Program-made: the position numbers and the translations under genes | DNA from: Eutrophocola sp965661105 | GTDB lineage: Bacteria > Pseudomonadota > Gammaproteobacteria > Pseudomonadales > Pseudohongiellaceae | Assembly: GCA_965661105.1 (NCBI GenBank) | Contig: CBFICR010000007.1 | Location: forward strand, 9,187 to 73,186 | Direction of reading: 5' to 3' | DNA length: 64,000 nt | In this document: piece after piece, positions 15,046-24,426 of the stretch | How the letters are laid out: every line of letters begins with the position of its first letter | Position numbering within the stretch: position 1 is the first letter of the stretch | Notes under the pieces: generated by a model | What the model was told of the DNA's origin: nothing | The model's input: the letters and a program-made list of their open reading frames with translations, nothing else | The model's database searches: none

Positions 15046-17205
15046 CTATTTAGTCGTTACTGCCCCACGCAACCAATCCACAGCAGGATCATCCTGGCTC
15101 ACACGGTACTTGCGCAGCAGGTAATTCAATTGCGGCGTGCCCTGTAAAAGGCTGGAAAGCGGCTGGATGGCAAACCGGATAAAGCGACACTGCGTTTCAG
15201 TTTGCAACTTACCCATTACTTTTCCTGAAAAAGGCCTGATTCCCAATTCATCCCCTATCGTAAGCGGAATGCCTTCAAAGCTGGCCTTGCCTGAATCCAG
15301 AATATACCAGTAATCATCATCAACCATTCGTTCCTCCCCGGCGGCTATTATTTCTACTTCACAGAGGGATGAAACTTTTTCCAGAACTGTGGAAATGAGT
15401 GCTGAAAACTGCGGCAGTTTTTTCAATTCAGTACGCATTTCCCAGCGTTTAAGTAATTTTTCGCGAAATCCTTCCCGCACGATAAAGTCATTAAAGTTTT
15501 CTTCAGAAAAAACCATGACCGTCACAGGAGAGCTTGCTACCACACTGGCGTTGCGTTTCAGGGCGCCGGTAACAATGGCCATTTCTCCAATAATTTCACC
15601 GGCTTGCAGACTGGCAATGGTCTGGAATTCGGTACCGTCAAACATTACCACATCGCAATAGCCGGTAAGTATCAGATACACATAACCCCGGGTACGTTCT
15701 TCCTGGACCAGAATGACATCGCCTTTGTTATAACGTCGCACCTGGTCCTCTGCCAGGATAGAACGCGCCCAGCGATCTGAAAAGGGTTCACCGAGCCAAT
15801 TGGATAAATATTGATTCATCAATGAGGTATAAATTGAGTCATCACCATCCACGACAATGTAACGCTTGCCGGAACTGGCCAGTGAAAAGGTGGTCGTGAA
15901 CTGATGCGCCAGGTGTTCCACATGTACAAACACAACCCTGTCCGAATCAGAATTCAGTGCATCCACGGGATCACCATGGATTGCCCCGGCCCCGCCATCA
16001 GCAACCAGCAAGTCAAAACGATCCGTAAAAATCCTGTCGAGATGCTCATAGGTGTTATGACTGACAATCCCGAGCTTCTGCATTTCCCTGACTGAGCTCA
16101 TGCCATGGTTATCGCCAATCAGGCAGATATCCCGTTTCGAGCCTTTGTGCTGAACCGAAAAGGTTGCACCAATGGTCGGGATACTGTGCACAGTAAGGTG
16201 GGGAGTTATATCCATACCAAAGTATTTGTGTGTTTGACCTGGCACCACTTCTATCAGTTGAAAGTACTCGCGCACCACCTCAGCTTTCCAGTTCAGATTA
16301 CAGCTGAGTTTTTCTATGGCCATTTCAAAGATTTCACGCGTGGTAATAACTTCTACCTTGTGGGGCATAAGAATAAGCGGGAACATGGCGCAGTGATCAT
16401 CGTGCAGGTGGGTCAGAAAAACGGCTGAAACAGAGTTCTTCGAGATGCCTCTGGCATAAAGATGTTTATCCAGATAAGGCAGCGAATCTATCAGAATATA
16501 GGTGCCGTTATAACACAGCGCCAGCCCGGTACAGGGCTCATTGGCAGTAAAACCCGAAGCGCTTCCCAGAATTTCAAGTCCCAGCTTGACCAGGTCACGG
16601 GGAATATAATCAGTTTGCATCTGATAGGGCGGGTCAATATTCTCATCTTCATTGAGGTCCACATCCAGTGAATCCCCATTAAAAGATACCGTGTATGTGT
16701 CATGGCCCGAATGAATGATGGTAAATGAACCGGCCTCCGCCTGACCATCGGTAAAGGGGATCACATTAAAAAAGCTTTCCACCTCCCTCACCTGGCCTCT
16801 CTCATCCTTAAGAGCGAGATAATTTGAGGATTCCAGCCACTCTCTCTGCACTCGTTTAGGGGTGCCCCAGCCTTCAAGTTCAGCCTGCGTAGGCCCCAGC
16901 AAAGTCAGCCTCAATAATCGAAATACTCTTGAAATATCTTCTGCACATCCCACCAGATTGATTTTCTTGCCATCAGACAGTCCATTGCTCATGAACAGGA
17001 AGTAATAGAGAGGAAATTCAAGATTATTGAGCAGGGAACCATCCTTTTCCTTGCTGTCGGTAAGCACCATGGTATTGAAGGTCGGTATCTTATTAAGTAG
17101 CAGGCCTTTCAGGACTTCCGGGGGCTGACCGATCAGCAGGGATTCCTCGCCATACTGGAGGACGCGGCTGCCATCAGCTGGTTTTGAGACCTTCAGAACT
17201 GCCAT
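15046..17205 (-). CDS. MBL-fold protein fused to a cyclic-nucleotide-binding domain
   Basis: A 719-residue cytosolic-looking protein with three parts. Residues 1-210 form an unrecognised N-terminal region. Residues 225-450 form a metallo-beta-lactamase fold with complete HLHDDH (276-281) and later ligand segments such as LIGDNHG and VADGGAGAIHGD. Residues 485-590 form a cNMP-binding domain with GEIIGEMAIVTGALKRNASV, where the cassette Arg is kept; a degenerate extra region follows. Such a layout suggests a hydrolase or phosphodiesterase controlled by cAMP or cGMP, or one that degrades a nucleotide it also senses. The usual partner genes are not evident: neighbours are a convergent acylphosphatase and, upstream, a 672-bp gene-free stretch. 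Domain calls are strong; function is unknown. Confidence 0.85.
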   Translation of the reverse strand: MAVLKVSKPADGSRVLQYGEESLLIGQPPEVLKGLLLNKIPTFNTMVLTDSKEKDGSLLNNLEFPLYYFLFMSNGLSDGKKINLVGCAEDISRVFRLLRLTLLGPTQAELEGWGTPKRVQREWLESSNYLALKDERGQVREVESFFNVIPFTDGQAEAGSFTIIHSGHDTYTVSFNGDSLDVDLNEDENIDPPYQMQTDYIPRDLVKLGLEILGSASGFTANEPCTGLALCYNGTYILIDSLPYLDKHLYARGISKNSVSAVFLTHLHDDHCAMFPLILMPHKVEVITTREIFEMAIEKLSCNLNWKAEVVREYFQLIEVVPGQTHKYFGMDITPHLTVHSIPTIGATFSVQHKGSKRDICLIGDNHGMSSVREMQKLGIVSHNTYEHLDRIFTDRFDLLVADGGAGAIHGDPVDALNSDSDRVVFVHVEHLAHQFTTTFSLASSGKRYIVVDGDDSIYTSLMNQYLSNWLGEPFSDRWARSILAEDQVRRYNKGDVILVQEERTRGYVYLILTGYCDVVMFDGTEFQTIASLQAGEIIGEMAIVTGALKRNASVVASSPVTVMVFSEENFNDFIVREGFREKLLKRWEMRTELKKLPQFSALISTVLEKVSSLCEVEIIAAGEERMVDDDYWYILDSGKASFEGIPLTIGDELGIRPFSGKVMGKLQTETQCRFIRFAIQPLSSLLQGTPQLNYLLRKYRVSQDDPAVDWLRGAVTTK

Positions 17206-17515
17206 GATCTATCCTGTTCCCGGTTATTATTTTTATATTTCCTTATACCTGCCGGTGAATGTGAGCTTCACAACAAGCTATTCCCACAGGGGTAGTATAT
17301 AAGCAAATAATATCATTTTGCCATAATCAGCATGATTGCTGGATTCGGGAGGATAGGCATGATTGCTAATTGAAAAAATGGGAGTATTTCCCGTTGTGCC
17401 AGAATTCCTCTTCAAGTGTGAAACAGTTCCCGAAATAGCAAATCCGGATAAATCACTTTCCGGGCAGATTAGAGAGCCGAGGCATTGTATAAAGCTAATT
17501 TGTAGCCAGGGTTAG
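17206..17515. other. Intergenic region, left of the MITE-like element
   Basis: AT-rich spacer upstream of the MBL-cNMP gene, presumably holding its promoter. No ORF, tRNA-like fold or clear hairpin is seen. Together with the element at 17516-17686 and about 190 bp on its right side it makes the largest gene-free stretch of the window. Confidence 0.4.
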
Positions 17516-17686
17516 GGAACTTCTGATTAAGTCTAGTGTGTCTCTGGCCTTCAGGGCGGGGCCTGAACCGCCACGCTGCGTTGTTGCAGTCCTTGCTAAT
17601 AGTGACGCTATGAGCGGCGGACTGCGCCTGGCATCGTAGCGGTTCAGATAACCGCTTAAGACATACTAGACTTAATCAGAGGTTCC
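17516..17686. mobile_element. MITE-like element, 171 bp with 28-bp terminal inverted repeats
   Basis: The left end (GGAACTTCTGATTAAG...) and the reverse complement of the right end (GGAACCTCTGATTAAG...) match over 28 bp with two mismatches. The interior is GC-rich and contains further complementary blocks: AACCGC near the left meets GCGGTT near the right. No ORF of useful length fits inside. Size, long TIRs and non-coding interior fit a miniature inverted-repeat transposable element mobilised by a transposase elsewhere. No exact target-site duplication was found at the flanks (GTTAG left, TTGG right). I did not see a second copy in the window. Confidence 0.78.
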
Positions 17687-17877
17687 TTGGCATACAGAAA
17701 CTGCTAACAACCGAAAAACTGTTAATAATTTAAACAAATCTGACAGGGCGACCATCCCTGGTCAGTTTGTCCCTGCTATTTACTGCCGGGATATCAGTAA
17801 ATGTCGCAGCAGGATTTTATAGATAATAAAAAGAAAGGAATGAAAACGATGGGGATTTTTACAACAAGAATGGACTA

Positions 17878-18504
17878 TCAGGGCACTGTGAATTCCAGCG
17901 AGTATGATGTTGCATTACTTGACTGGGCATCCGGGTAGACTTTCAGCTGGTAGTTGCCCTGCAACGTTTCAGCCTGAGCATCCAGACTATAAAACAGCCA
18001 GCCATCGGCATCCACACTCAAACCGGCTGAACGAAACAGGCTGCTGCCTGAGGCATCCACCAGTTCTGCGGTAAATGAATTACTGTCCAGAAATTCTGCC
18101 GGCCCCATATCTACCTGAAACTGGAGAATGGGCTGTCCACTCAACTGTACCGTGTTATCTGCCGCGCCTCTGAATGTCTCAAGTACAACCGGTGGCTGAA
18201 GTTCGTAGGAAGACTGATTACCGGAAAAATTGAATACTGCAACGACACCCAATACCAGACACGCAGCCAGAGCCATACCACGCCCTGCAAACAAGGAAAT
18301 CGACTTTTCCTTACCGGGCTTCAATAAAGGCTCATGCTCCCTGAATGCATCATGAAGAATTTTTTCCTGCTCAAGAACATTGATGATGTCGGGGTTTTCA
18401 AGAATGTATATCTCGAAACTGTTCAGCTCTTCTTCGCTGAGCTTGTTCTGCTGATAACGTCTGATCACATCAAATTCTTCTATATACGCTTTATCTATCT
18501 GCAT
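17878..18504 (-). CDS. Membrane-anchored anti-sigma factor candidate
   Basis: A 208-residue single-pass membrane protein. The cytosolic part (1-70) is helical and charged (VIRRYQQNKLSEEELNSFE...LENPD), in the style of anti-sigma domains that lack a zinc-binding site. A membrane helix lies at about 76-93 (GMALAACLVLGVVAVFNF). The rest is a beta-rich periplasmic domain. It is encoded 48 bp after an ECF sigma factor on the same strand, the classical arrangement for a sigma/anti-sigma pair. Its role is inferred from topology and position; I see no HCC zinc motif and no recognised FecR domain. A CHAT/TPR gene heads the operon and may provide or process the periplasmic signal. Confidence 0.68.
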   Translation of the reverse strand: MQIDKAYIEEFDVIRRYQQNKLSEEELNSFEIYILENPDIINVLEQEKILHDAFREHEPLLKPGKEKSISLFAGRGMALAACLVLGVVAVFNFSGNQSSYELQPPVVLETFRGAADNTVQLSGQPILQFQVDMGPAEFLDSNSFTAELVDASGSSLFRSAGLSVDADGWLFYSLDAQAETLQGNYQLKVYPDAQSSNATSYSLEFTVP

Positions 18505-18552
18505 GCTGACACCTCATGACAGATATTACCGAAGCCAACAATTTCATTTGTA

Positions 18553-19164
18553 TCATCCCGTCACTCCCTGGATATCTTCTTTACCGGAAGTTTGTAGCAC
18601 TTCACGTAACCGGGTCCGTGCGCGGGATATCACTTTGTCAAAATGCCTGAAATCTATATCCAGATGCTGACAAATTTCATCTTTTTCATGTTCATGTATG
18701 TAGTAGCGATAAAGAATTTCCTTGTCGCGACTATTCTTGAGATTCAGGATACTGTCCCTGACAGAATTCCTGATATGCATTTTCTCAAGATCATTTACCG
18801 GACTACCGGCACTACTAATATAGTTATCAATCAATTCACTGTCGGCAAAGGTTTGCCGCCTCGCTTCCTTGCGTTTGCTGGCAATCAGGATATTGATCGC
18901 AGTTTGCTGAATATAGGCTGCCAGCTTCTCCGGATCATCAATCATCTGTTTGCGAAATTTTTCCAGTAACACCACAAAGGTGTCCTGGCAGATATCCCTG
19001 GCCAGGTCCGGATCACCGCAACGTTTTTCCAGGATATACAACACCTGGCGACTGTATTTCTGAATCATTTGTGATTCAGCATTTTTGTCGCCGTTGTATA
19101 TACCTGTCACCAGGTCAGAAGATGTGACACTTTCCATTGGCAAAAATATAGCCTTGCAGTGCAA
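18553..19164 (-). CDS. ECF-family RNA polymerase sigma factor
   Basis: A 203-residue sigma-70-like factor with only regions 2 and 4. Region 2 includes the pattern DLARDICQDTFVVLLEKF; region 4 near the C-terminus includes a helix-turn-helix (KDEICQHLDIDFRHFDKVISRARTRLRE). Two starts are possible: the ATG at 19164 or the one at 19137 (MESVTSS), which gives a more usual length. Neither has a strong ribosome site. The gene lies between a CHAT/TPR gene (84 bp upstream) and the anti-sigma candidate (48 bp downstream), all on the minus strand, so the three form one probable operon. ECF factors usually activate their own operon; repeats upstream of the CHAT gene are candidate targets. Confidence 0.9.
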   Translation of the reverse strand: MHCKAIFLPMESVTSSDLVTGIYNGDKNAESQMIQKYSRQVLYILEKRCGDPDLARDICQDTFVVLLEKFRKQMIDDPEKLAAYIQQTAINILIASKRKEARRQTFADSELIDNYISSAGSPVNDLEKMHIRNSVRDSILNLKNSRDKEILYRYYIHEHEKDEICQHLDIDFRHFDKVISRARTRLREVLQTSGKEDIQGVTG

Positions 19165-19248
19165 CTATTTGAATTTACGAAGTATATTAGAGGAATCCCG
19201 AATTAAAAAGGATTACTGCCAGATTACCCTTTATATACTGTAATTCAG

Positions 19249-22200
19249 CTAAAGAGTAAGAGAGGAGTCAGGACTGGTCGTAGTGAGAGTATAGGCCGCC
19301 CAATAGAAGGGATGAGAGTAACGGGAATCATTACTCATCTCCTTTTGAGCTAACTGCAGGGCTATTGATACGTCTTGTTGTTGATCCAGATACGAATAAA
19401 AAAGAGACATAAAGGTAGCCGACGCGCGGTCTGAAACAGACCATAATGTTGAAATGACATGCTTGCCTCCCTGCACCAGGAATCCCCTGGCAAGACTGTT
19501 CAACCCTATACCTGCCTGCGCCTGACCCAACGCGGTTTCACAACCACTGATCACTACCAGTTCATTATTAAAGGCATAGCTGAATAATTCTGTCAGTGTA
19601 ATAAAACCGGACTGGGGATTTCCCGCTTCATCAACGCTGGCAAGGGCAAGTCCCAGTTTGTCTTCCTCCGCAGATTTGAAATAGCCATGGGTAGCGATGT
19701 GCAAAACCTTGGCATTTCGAGCCACTTCTGTCCCCAGATTTTCCCTGGACGCGCGCGTTCCGGTAAATACGTCAGTCTTGCCGGGAAAACGCTTACTGAT
19801 ATTCACTGCTTCCAGCGCGGAAAATGGCAGCGGCTGAAGCGTATCCGACCATCCCCTGACATCGTCAAGGCCAGTACTAAACCTGTCCACAGTGCCCAGC
19901 TGTAAATTTGAAAATACCGGGTCTGCAAAAATAGCAATCCTGTTATTGGACTGAGCTTCGGCAACGGGCTTTTCCATGAAATAACTACTGAGAGAAGGCA
20001 GCATCTTTACAGCATAGCTTTCTATTAATGGCTGATAGCTGCTGCTGGTCGCTGACAGGGCAGAGAATGGCAGAGTTAGCAGCTCTTCCCTTCCAACAAC
20101 CAGCAATTCTTCAGCATTCGGGTATTCGCCAAGATCGGGAAGTAATATTTCAGACAACTGTGTGAGGATTACTTGCGTAGTATCATCAACCAGATTTATC
20201 GCCTGATCGGCTCGCAGTGCCAGAGAACTCACCTGCGAGGCATCTATAAACTTGTCGAGATGAACTGTGTTGGCATCAATAATCAGCAGGCGAAGTTTTT
20301 CATTGTCCAGAAAATAATAAAGCACCAGTTGATTGTCCGGTAAAGATGCCTGCACCTGTAATAGAGACACCGGCTCTGGAACGTCTATTCTCTCAATATT
20401 ATTCAAACGTGCTAACGACAACAGATCATGCTGGTGATAATAGTCCACCATTTTTGGCGTGGGGATCGATCTCTGTGAGTCAGACATGGCAAGATTGTTT
20501 GAAATCTCGCTAAACAAGCGAATTTTTTCCTGGTTGATCAGTGAAGCAACATCATGTGACAAATTCACACTAAGATGCTGTCGAAGAGCTGGATCACGTG
20601 ATCGCTCAATTGTGTACAGGGCCTTTTCGAGATAGCTTCTATCATCCGTCGCTTGGTAACGCGACAGATACATATCTGACAAATGTTGAAAAACCTTGTT
20701 GGTCTGGTTGCTCCAGGATGGGCTTAATTTTTCCGGATCAAGCTGCGAATACAATGCCTCGATCTCAAGCAATGTTTCATTGGCCTGTGCGACCGCACTG
20801 TCATAATCACCCCGGGCCTCACTGATTCGCTGTGCCAGATAAAGTGCATCGATATGATCATTGAAGTATCTGCCATCTATAGGGGTATTACGGGAGTTGA
20901 TAACAGCAAGCTCTGCTGCAGCGAATTCTCCTGCTGCCAACAATACTTCACCATATTGAGTATAAAGACGTTTGAGTATATTGGGGTCACTCAAGTCACC
21001 CACATTCGCCAGGGCTGACTCTATGTAGCGTCGTGCCTCACCAGCCTGATTGCGCTGACTGTGATCAACGCTTAACTGCACCATAGCTTCAGTAATATGT
21101 TCAGGCCAATTTTTTTCCATGGCCAGTGAAAGGCATTGATTATGGGAATCGAAAGCATCATCAAGATTACCAAGCAGGCGATGCAAGGTACCCAGGCGAC
21201 AGTGATAACCGGGAATCTGGCGAGAATCCGACCCTTCTGACAGACGAATGGCTTCCTGTATATAAGCCCTGGCTTTGTTGTACTGACCCAGGATTGCCTG
21301 ATAATTACTTATATTCGCAAAATAAAAAGCGCGCCCCTCCGGGTTGGGATTTTCCTGAAGCATGGCGATTAAATTGGAAAAATGCAGTAAGGATTTGCGG
21401 CGCTCTCCAACCCTGACATAGTCCACTGCCGCATTATTCTCAGCAATTTGTTGTGAAAATATGTCTCCGGCTTCCGTGTAGAAATAGGAAGCAGTAAGAG
21501 TACGCTGAACAGCAGCTTGCAGGTATTCAACCTTGAGAGATTGATCAATCCCCTCAATTTCACTTTTTTTAACAGAAAGATAGCCTTGATTGTTGTTCAC
21601 ATGACCGAGCAACTGGAAATCAGGCCGGGCATATTGCCTTGCTTCAACCAGCCTCGCCTCTGCCAGCTCTATTTGCATTGCGGTTGCATAGACTTCCCCC
21701 AGCATGGTGTCGGCATCGGCAATATCAAAAGCAAGGGCGGGATTTGTTGCTACTGACCCCAGCAAAAAATTTCGAACCTGTTCCAGCAGCGCTTCACCGG
21801 CTTCAAATTCTCCTTGCCTGACCTTTAGCTTGCCCAGTTGCAGAGTGGCACGATAAGCAGAATCAAATTCACTAAAAGGAGCCTGCTGCAGCTTTAACAG
21901 TTGCTCCTCAGCCGCGGAATATCTGCGCTGCTTGAAATTTGTCAGTGCCGAGTAATAAATCATATCGAATGCAAAACCAGGGTTTTCGATAAGTGTTGCC
22001 AGATCTGAGTCAACTAAAGTTGAATAAATCTTTCCAGCGTCTTCAACGTCCTGAAATCCACCTTTTTCCCAGCTTACAGCTGCCTGATTAATGCTGCGCA
22101 ACTCATCCAGAGTTTCGCTATCAGGATGATCGAGTGGAAATTCCCTTATCCGGTAATCAGGTGGGGCAGAAAACCTGAAGGATGAGTACAGGCAAAGTTC

Positions 22201-22494
22201 AGTTGCCTGTTCCTGTGCCAGCGTCTCGAGAAACAGGTAATCATTACTGTTTCTGCCACCGGGCGAATTGAGTCGACCAAGGTTAGGGGCTTCGATCTCA
22301 ATAAACAAATCTGCACCTAGGTTGTTTATTGCAATCAGTACTGGCTGATCTGCAGAGTATTCGGCCAGGTAATTACCTGCATACTGGCCGGGATACTTAT
22401 CTTCCGCACAGGCTTGTACTAATAAAGGATAAGAGCCTGCAAATAGAAAAACTACCTGCAGGCAGATTTTGAATATGTTGTTTATTAAATCCAC
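19249..22494 (-). CDS. Exported TPR-CHAT (caspase-like) protein
   Basis: A 1081-residue protein. A signal peptide ends near residues 28-30 (LLVQACAED). A beta-rich domain occupies about 30-120, many tetratricopeptide-like helical pairs run from about 140 to 620, and a C-terminal CHAT domain covers about 780-1075. The CHAT catalytic dyad is present: His936 in HIATHGYF and Cys985 in VISGCETALG. CHAT peptidases are clan CD relatives of caspases and separase; TPR-CHAT proteins elsewhere act as proteases in defence and cell-death systems. Here the signal peptide places it outside the cytosol, and it heads an operon with an ECF sigma factor and an anti-sigma candidate. A tempting inference is regulated proteolysis of the anti-sigma periplasmic domain. 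No gasdermin or CRISPR gene is nearby. Confidence 0.86.
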   Translation of the reverse strand: MDLINNIFKICLQVVFLFAGSYPLLVQACAEDKYPGQYAGNYLAEYSADQPVLIAINNLGADLFIEIEAPNLGRLNSPGGRNSNDYLFLETLAQEQATELCLYSSFRFSAPPDYRIREFPLDHPDSETLDELRSINQAAVSWEKGGFQDVEDAGKIYSTLVDSDLATLIENPGFAFDMIYYSALTNFKQRRYSAAEEQLLKLQQAPFSEFDSAYRATLQLGKLKVRQGEFEAGEALLEQVRNFLLGSVATNPALAFDIADADTMLGEVYATAMQIELAEARLVEARQYARPDFQLLGHVNNNQGYLSVKKSEIEGIDQSLKVEYLQAAVQRTLTASYFYTEAGDIFSQQIAENNAAVDYVRVGERRKSLLHFSNLIAMLQENPNPEGRAFYFANISNYQAILGQYNKARAYIQEAIRLSEGSDSRQIPGYHCRLGTLHRLLGNLDDAFDSHNQCLSLAMEKNWPEHITEAMVQLSVDHSQRNQAGEARRYIESALANVGDLSDPNILKRLYTQYGEVLLAAGEFAAAELAVINSRNTPIDGRYFNDHIDALYLAQRISEARGDYDSAVAQANETLLEIEALYSQLDPEKLSPSWSNQTNKVFQHLSDMYLSRYQATDDRSYLEKALYTIERSRDPALRQHLSVNLSHDVASLINQEKIRLFSEISNNLAMSDSQRSIPTPKMVDYYHQHDLLSLARLNNIERIDVPEPVSLLQVQASLPDNQLVLYYFLDNEKLRLLIIDANTVHLDKFIDASQVSSLALRADQAINLVDDTTQVILTQLSEILLPDLGEYPNAEELLVVGREELLTLPFSALSATSSSYQPLIESYAVKMLPSLSSYFMEKPVAEAQSNNRIAIFADPVFSNLQLGTVDRFSTGLDDVRGWSDTLQPLPFSALEAVNISKRFPGKTDVFTGTRASRENLGTEVARNAKVLHIATHGYFKSAEEDKLGLALASVDEAGNPQSGFITLTELFSYAFNNELVVISGCETALGQAQAGIGLNSLARGFLVQGGKHVISTLWSVSDRASATFMSLFYSYLDQQQDVSIALQLAQKEMSNDSRYSHPFYWAAYTLTTTSPDSSLTL

Positions 22495-22848
22495 TAAATG
22501 ACGCTCCAGATACTTGCTTATAACCTGCGGTCAACTGCATAGATGTCACACTGATTTCAAGGTATTGACAAGATACCTTACTGCTCTCAATAATCCTTTT
22601 AATTTTTAAGCACATTTCTTACTGCACTTCTTACTGCTCTTCTAATTGAACTATAGTGTATTGAGAAAATATATAGTGGAAAATAATTTATACATAGAAT
22701 ACATTCAATTGAGACATATTAAAGAAACATGACAGAAATATACAACTGGACCATTTGCAAGCTATGGTCAGGAAAACCAAATCATTTTCAGAGCAATATT
22801 AAATATTGCCACTACCTTACAATAGAGCTTTAAAAAGTAAATAATTAA
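22495..22848. other. AT-rich divergent intergenic region
   Basis: This 354-bp spacer separates the CHAT operon (minus) from an AT-rich lipoprotein gene (plus). The left half contains an inverted repeat and three direct repeats described separately. The right half is very AT-rich with no recognisable element. No ORF of note was seen. Confidence 0.45.
22559..22640 (-). promoter_or_regulatory. Inverted repeat and three 11-bp direct repeats upstream of the CHAT-sigma operon
   Basis: AAGGTAT (22559-22565) and ATACCTT (22573-22579) form a perfect 7-bp inverted repeat with a 7-bp spacer. The 11-mer CTTACTGCWCT occurs three times in one orientation: 22577-22587, 22618-22628 and 22630-22640. They lie 65-146 bp before the CHAT start codon, a suitable place for operators or ECF promoter elements. 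The role is inference. Confidence 0.4.
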
Positions 22849-24396
22849 ATGGATGTTATTAACTTACCAAAAAGCCAAAAATCAGTATTACTGTTAATCC
22901 AGCTTCTTTACATTTCGTCCTGCAGTCCAACAATTATTCCCAATGATAATTTGATATATGGAGAAGCCGATATTGAGCTTCAATATCAAATAGAATCAAG
23001 CGGAAAAAACCTTATATACCAAGCTAAAGCCTTGCCCGAAGGACTGACCATCAATACCGAGTCAGGAGTTATTGCCGGGTCACCGAAGCCTTCAGGTGCA
23101 ATCACTTCAATAGTTTCAGTAAGCAATCAATTCGGGTCACAAGAAATCTCTCTGAATTTTTTTATAGATGAAGCTGATAGAAAAGTAGACTTCTCAAAAG
23201 AACTGGTAATAACAGACCCAAGAATAGTTAGACTGTCAAAACAGTCAAAATCCGGCTCATGGAATTTCAAAAATGTCATAAAAAGACTTTCGGGGTATAA
23301 AAGCGAAGAGAAAGTGAATAACTTTTTTGAAAAATGGGCCAAAGAATGGGCAACCACCCAATCTTTCAATAATGATACTGCTGAATCGCGAAGTGGTGTT
23401 GAAGAATTGCTAGTAGATGCATGGAAAAATGAAAGGATTGATCTGATTGCAATAGTAAACAGAATAGATTTAACGCGTTTTAAAAAAAACCAGCTAGATA
23501 ACGAAATTCTCGAACTTGGCGAAGGCAGACTTATCTATGAAGTCGTCTCCAGCGACAACTCTATTACTGACTTTACTATCATTATGGAGTATGGATTACC
23601 CAGCTTTTCCGAAGGTATAGACAAATCAGGCGACCTTCAAACCTGGGCTAGAAAATGGCACGCCCTTGGTAGAAAAAACATGTCACTAGAAGAGCGAATT
23701 ATCGAGCTGGAAAAGATCACCGAAGAATTCTCAAAAAAAGGCAATCTCAGACAGGTCAGAACTAATGAGTTAGTTGCCGATTTTGCAGAACAATGGGAAA
23801 TGCGTGAATTTACTATTCAGAAGGGCAAGTTAAAATTACATCCGGTAGCCCAAACTCCAAGGGACGATTTCCGATCAGAAAATAATAACAGCAACTCATT
23901 AAATGATTATCTAAAGACTAATTCCACCAAAATCCTTGAGGGCACTTACAAGCTATCTGACACCGAGGAAGGAAAAGAAATCCAGGGAATTAAATCGCAA
24001 TTTATGGCAAATAAGCCGCGGCCATGGAATATACAAAACGTTGATAGTCGCACCGCTTATATTTTTTCGTTTAATACCTGTAACGGCTGCCATAAAATAA
24101 ACTCGGAATTAAATACAGAAAATCAACACATCTTTCGAGACAAGAATGGCCACCGAAACGATGAAGCAATTCTTTCCCCCTTCCTGACATCAAATATAAT
24201 TGGCACCAACACATTGCCCGGCTGCGAAACTACCGATAGTTCAATATCATGGTGCAGCATCAATTCATGGAACGAAAGAGAAATGCGAATGGAAGTATTA
24301 AAAAAATTCGCCCACTCAAACACTCAAAAGGATTTACATGATCAGAAGCCATCTATCGATTCATTAATTAAAATACTTGGCTCGAGAGCACACTGA
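22849..24396 (+). CDS. Lipoprotein with Ig-like domain and a C-terminal haem-type CNGCH motif
   Basis: A 515-residue protein with a lipobox-like YISSC near residue 26. An Ig-like segment follows (about 45-105; LPEGLTINTESGVIAGSPK, typical of putative Ig repeats). The main region contains IAIVNRIDL, LGEGRLIYEV, QVRTNELVADF and EQWEMREF, a pattern I recall from uncharacterised secreted proteins of myxobacteria and marine gammaproteobacteria. CNGCH at 411-415 could bind a c-type haem. Base composition is clearly lower in G+C than flanking genes, and the ribosome site is weak, which hints at recent transfer. It is followed after 30 bp by an orphan gene. Function is unknown. Confidence 0.72.
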   Translation: MDVINLPKSQKSVLLLIQLLYISSCSPTIIPNDNLIYGEADIELQYQIESSGKNLIYQAKALPEGLTINTESGVIAGSPKPSGAITSIVSVSNQFGSQEISLNFFIDEADRKVDFSKELVITDPRIVRLSKQSKSGSWNFKNVIKRLSGYKSEEKVNNFFEKWAKEWATTQSFNNDTAESRSGVEELLVDAWKNERIDLIAIVNRIDLTRFKKNQLDNEILELGEGRLIYEVVSSDNSITDFTIIMEYGLPSFSEGIDKSGDLQTWARKWHALGRKNMSLEERIIELEKITEEFSKKGNLRQVRTNELVADFAEQWEMREFTIQKGKLKLHPVAQTPRDDFRSENNNSNSLNDYLKTNSTKILEGTYKLSDTEEGKEIQGIKSQFMANKPRPWNIQNVDSRTAYIFSFNTCNGCHKINSELNTENQHIFRDKNGHRNDEAILSPFLTSNIIGTNTLPGCETTDSSISWCSINSWNEREMRMEVLKKFAHSNTQKDLHDQKPSIDSLIKILGSRAH

Positions 24397-24426
24397 AATT
24401 ATTTTTATTTTATTAAGGAGAGCATT

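Noticed and set aside
17511..17690. Target-site duplication around the MITE-like element
   Set aside because: Flanks GTTAG and TTGG are only partly alike; no exact duplication could be fixed.
19249..22494. TPR-CHAT protein as Csx29-like partner of a type III-E CRISPR system
   Set aside because: It has a signal peptide and no gRAMP, cas or CRISPR sequence nearby; context is an ECF sigma operon.
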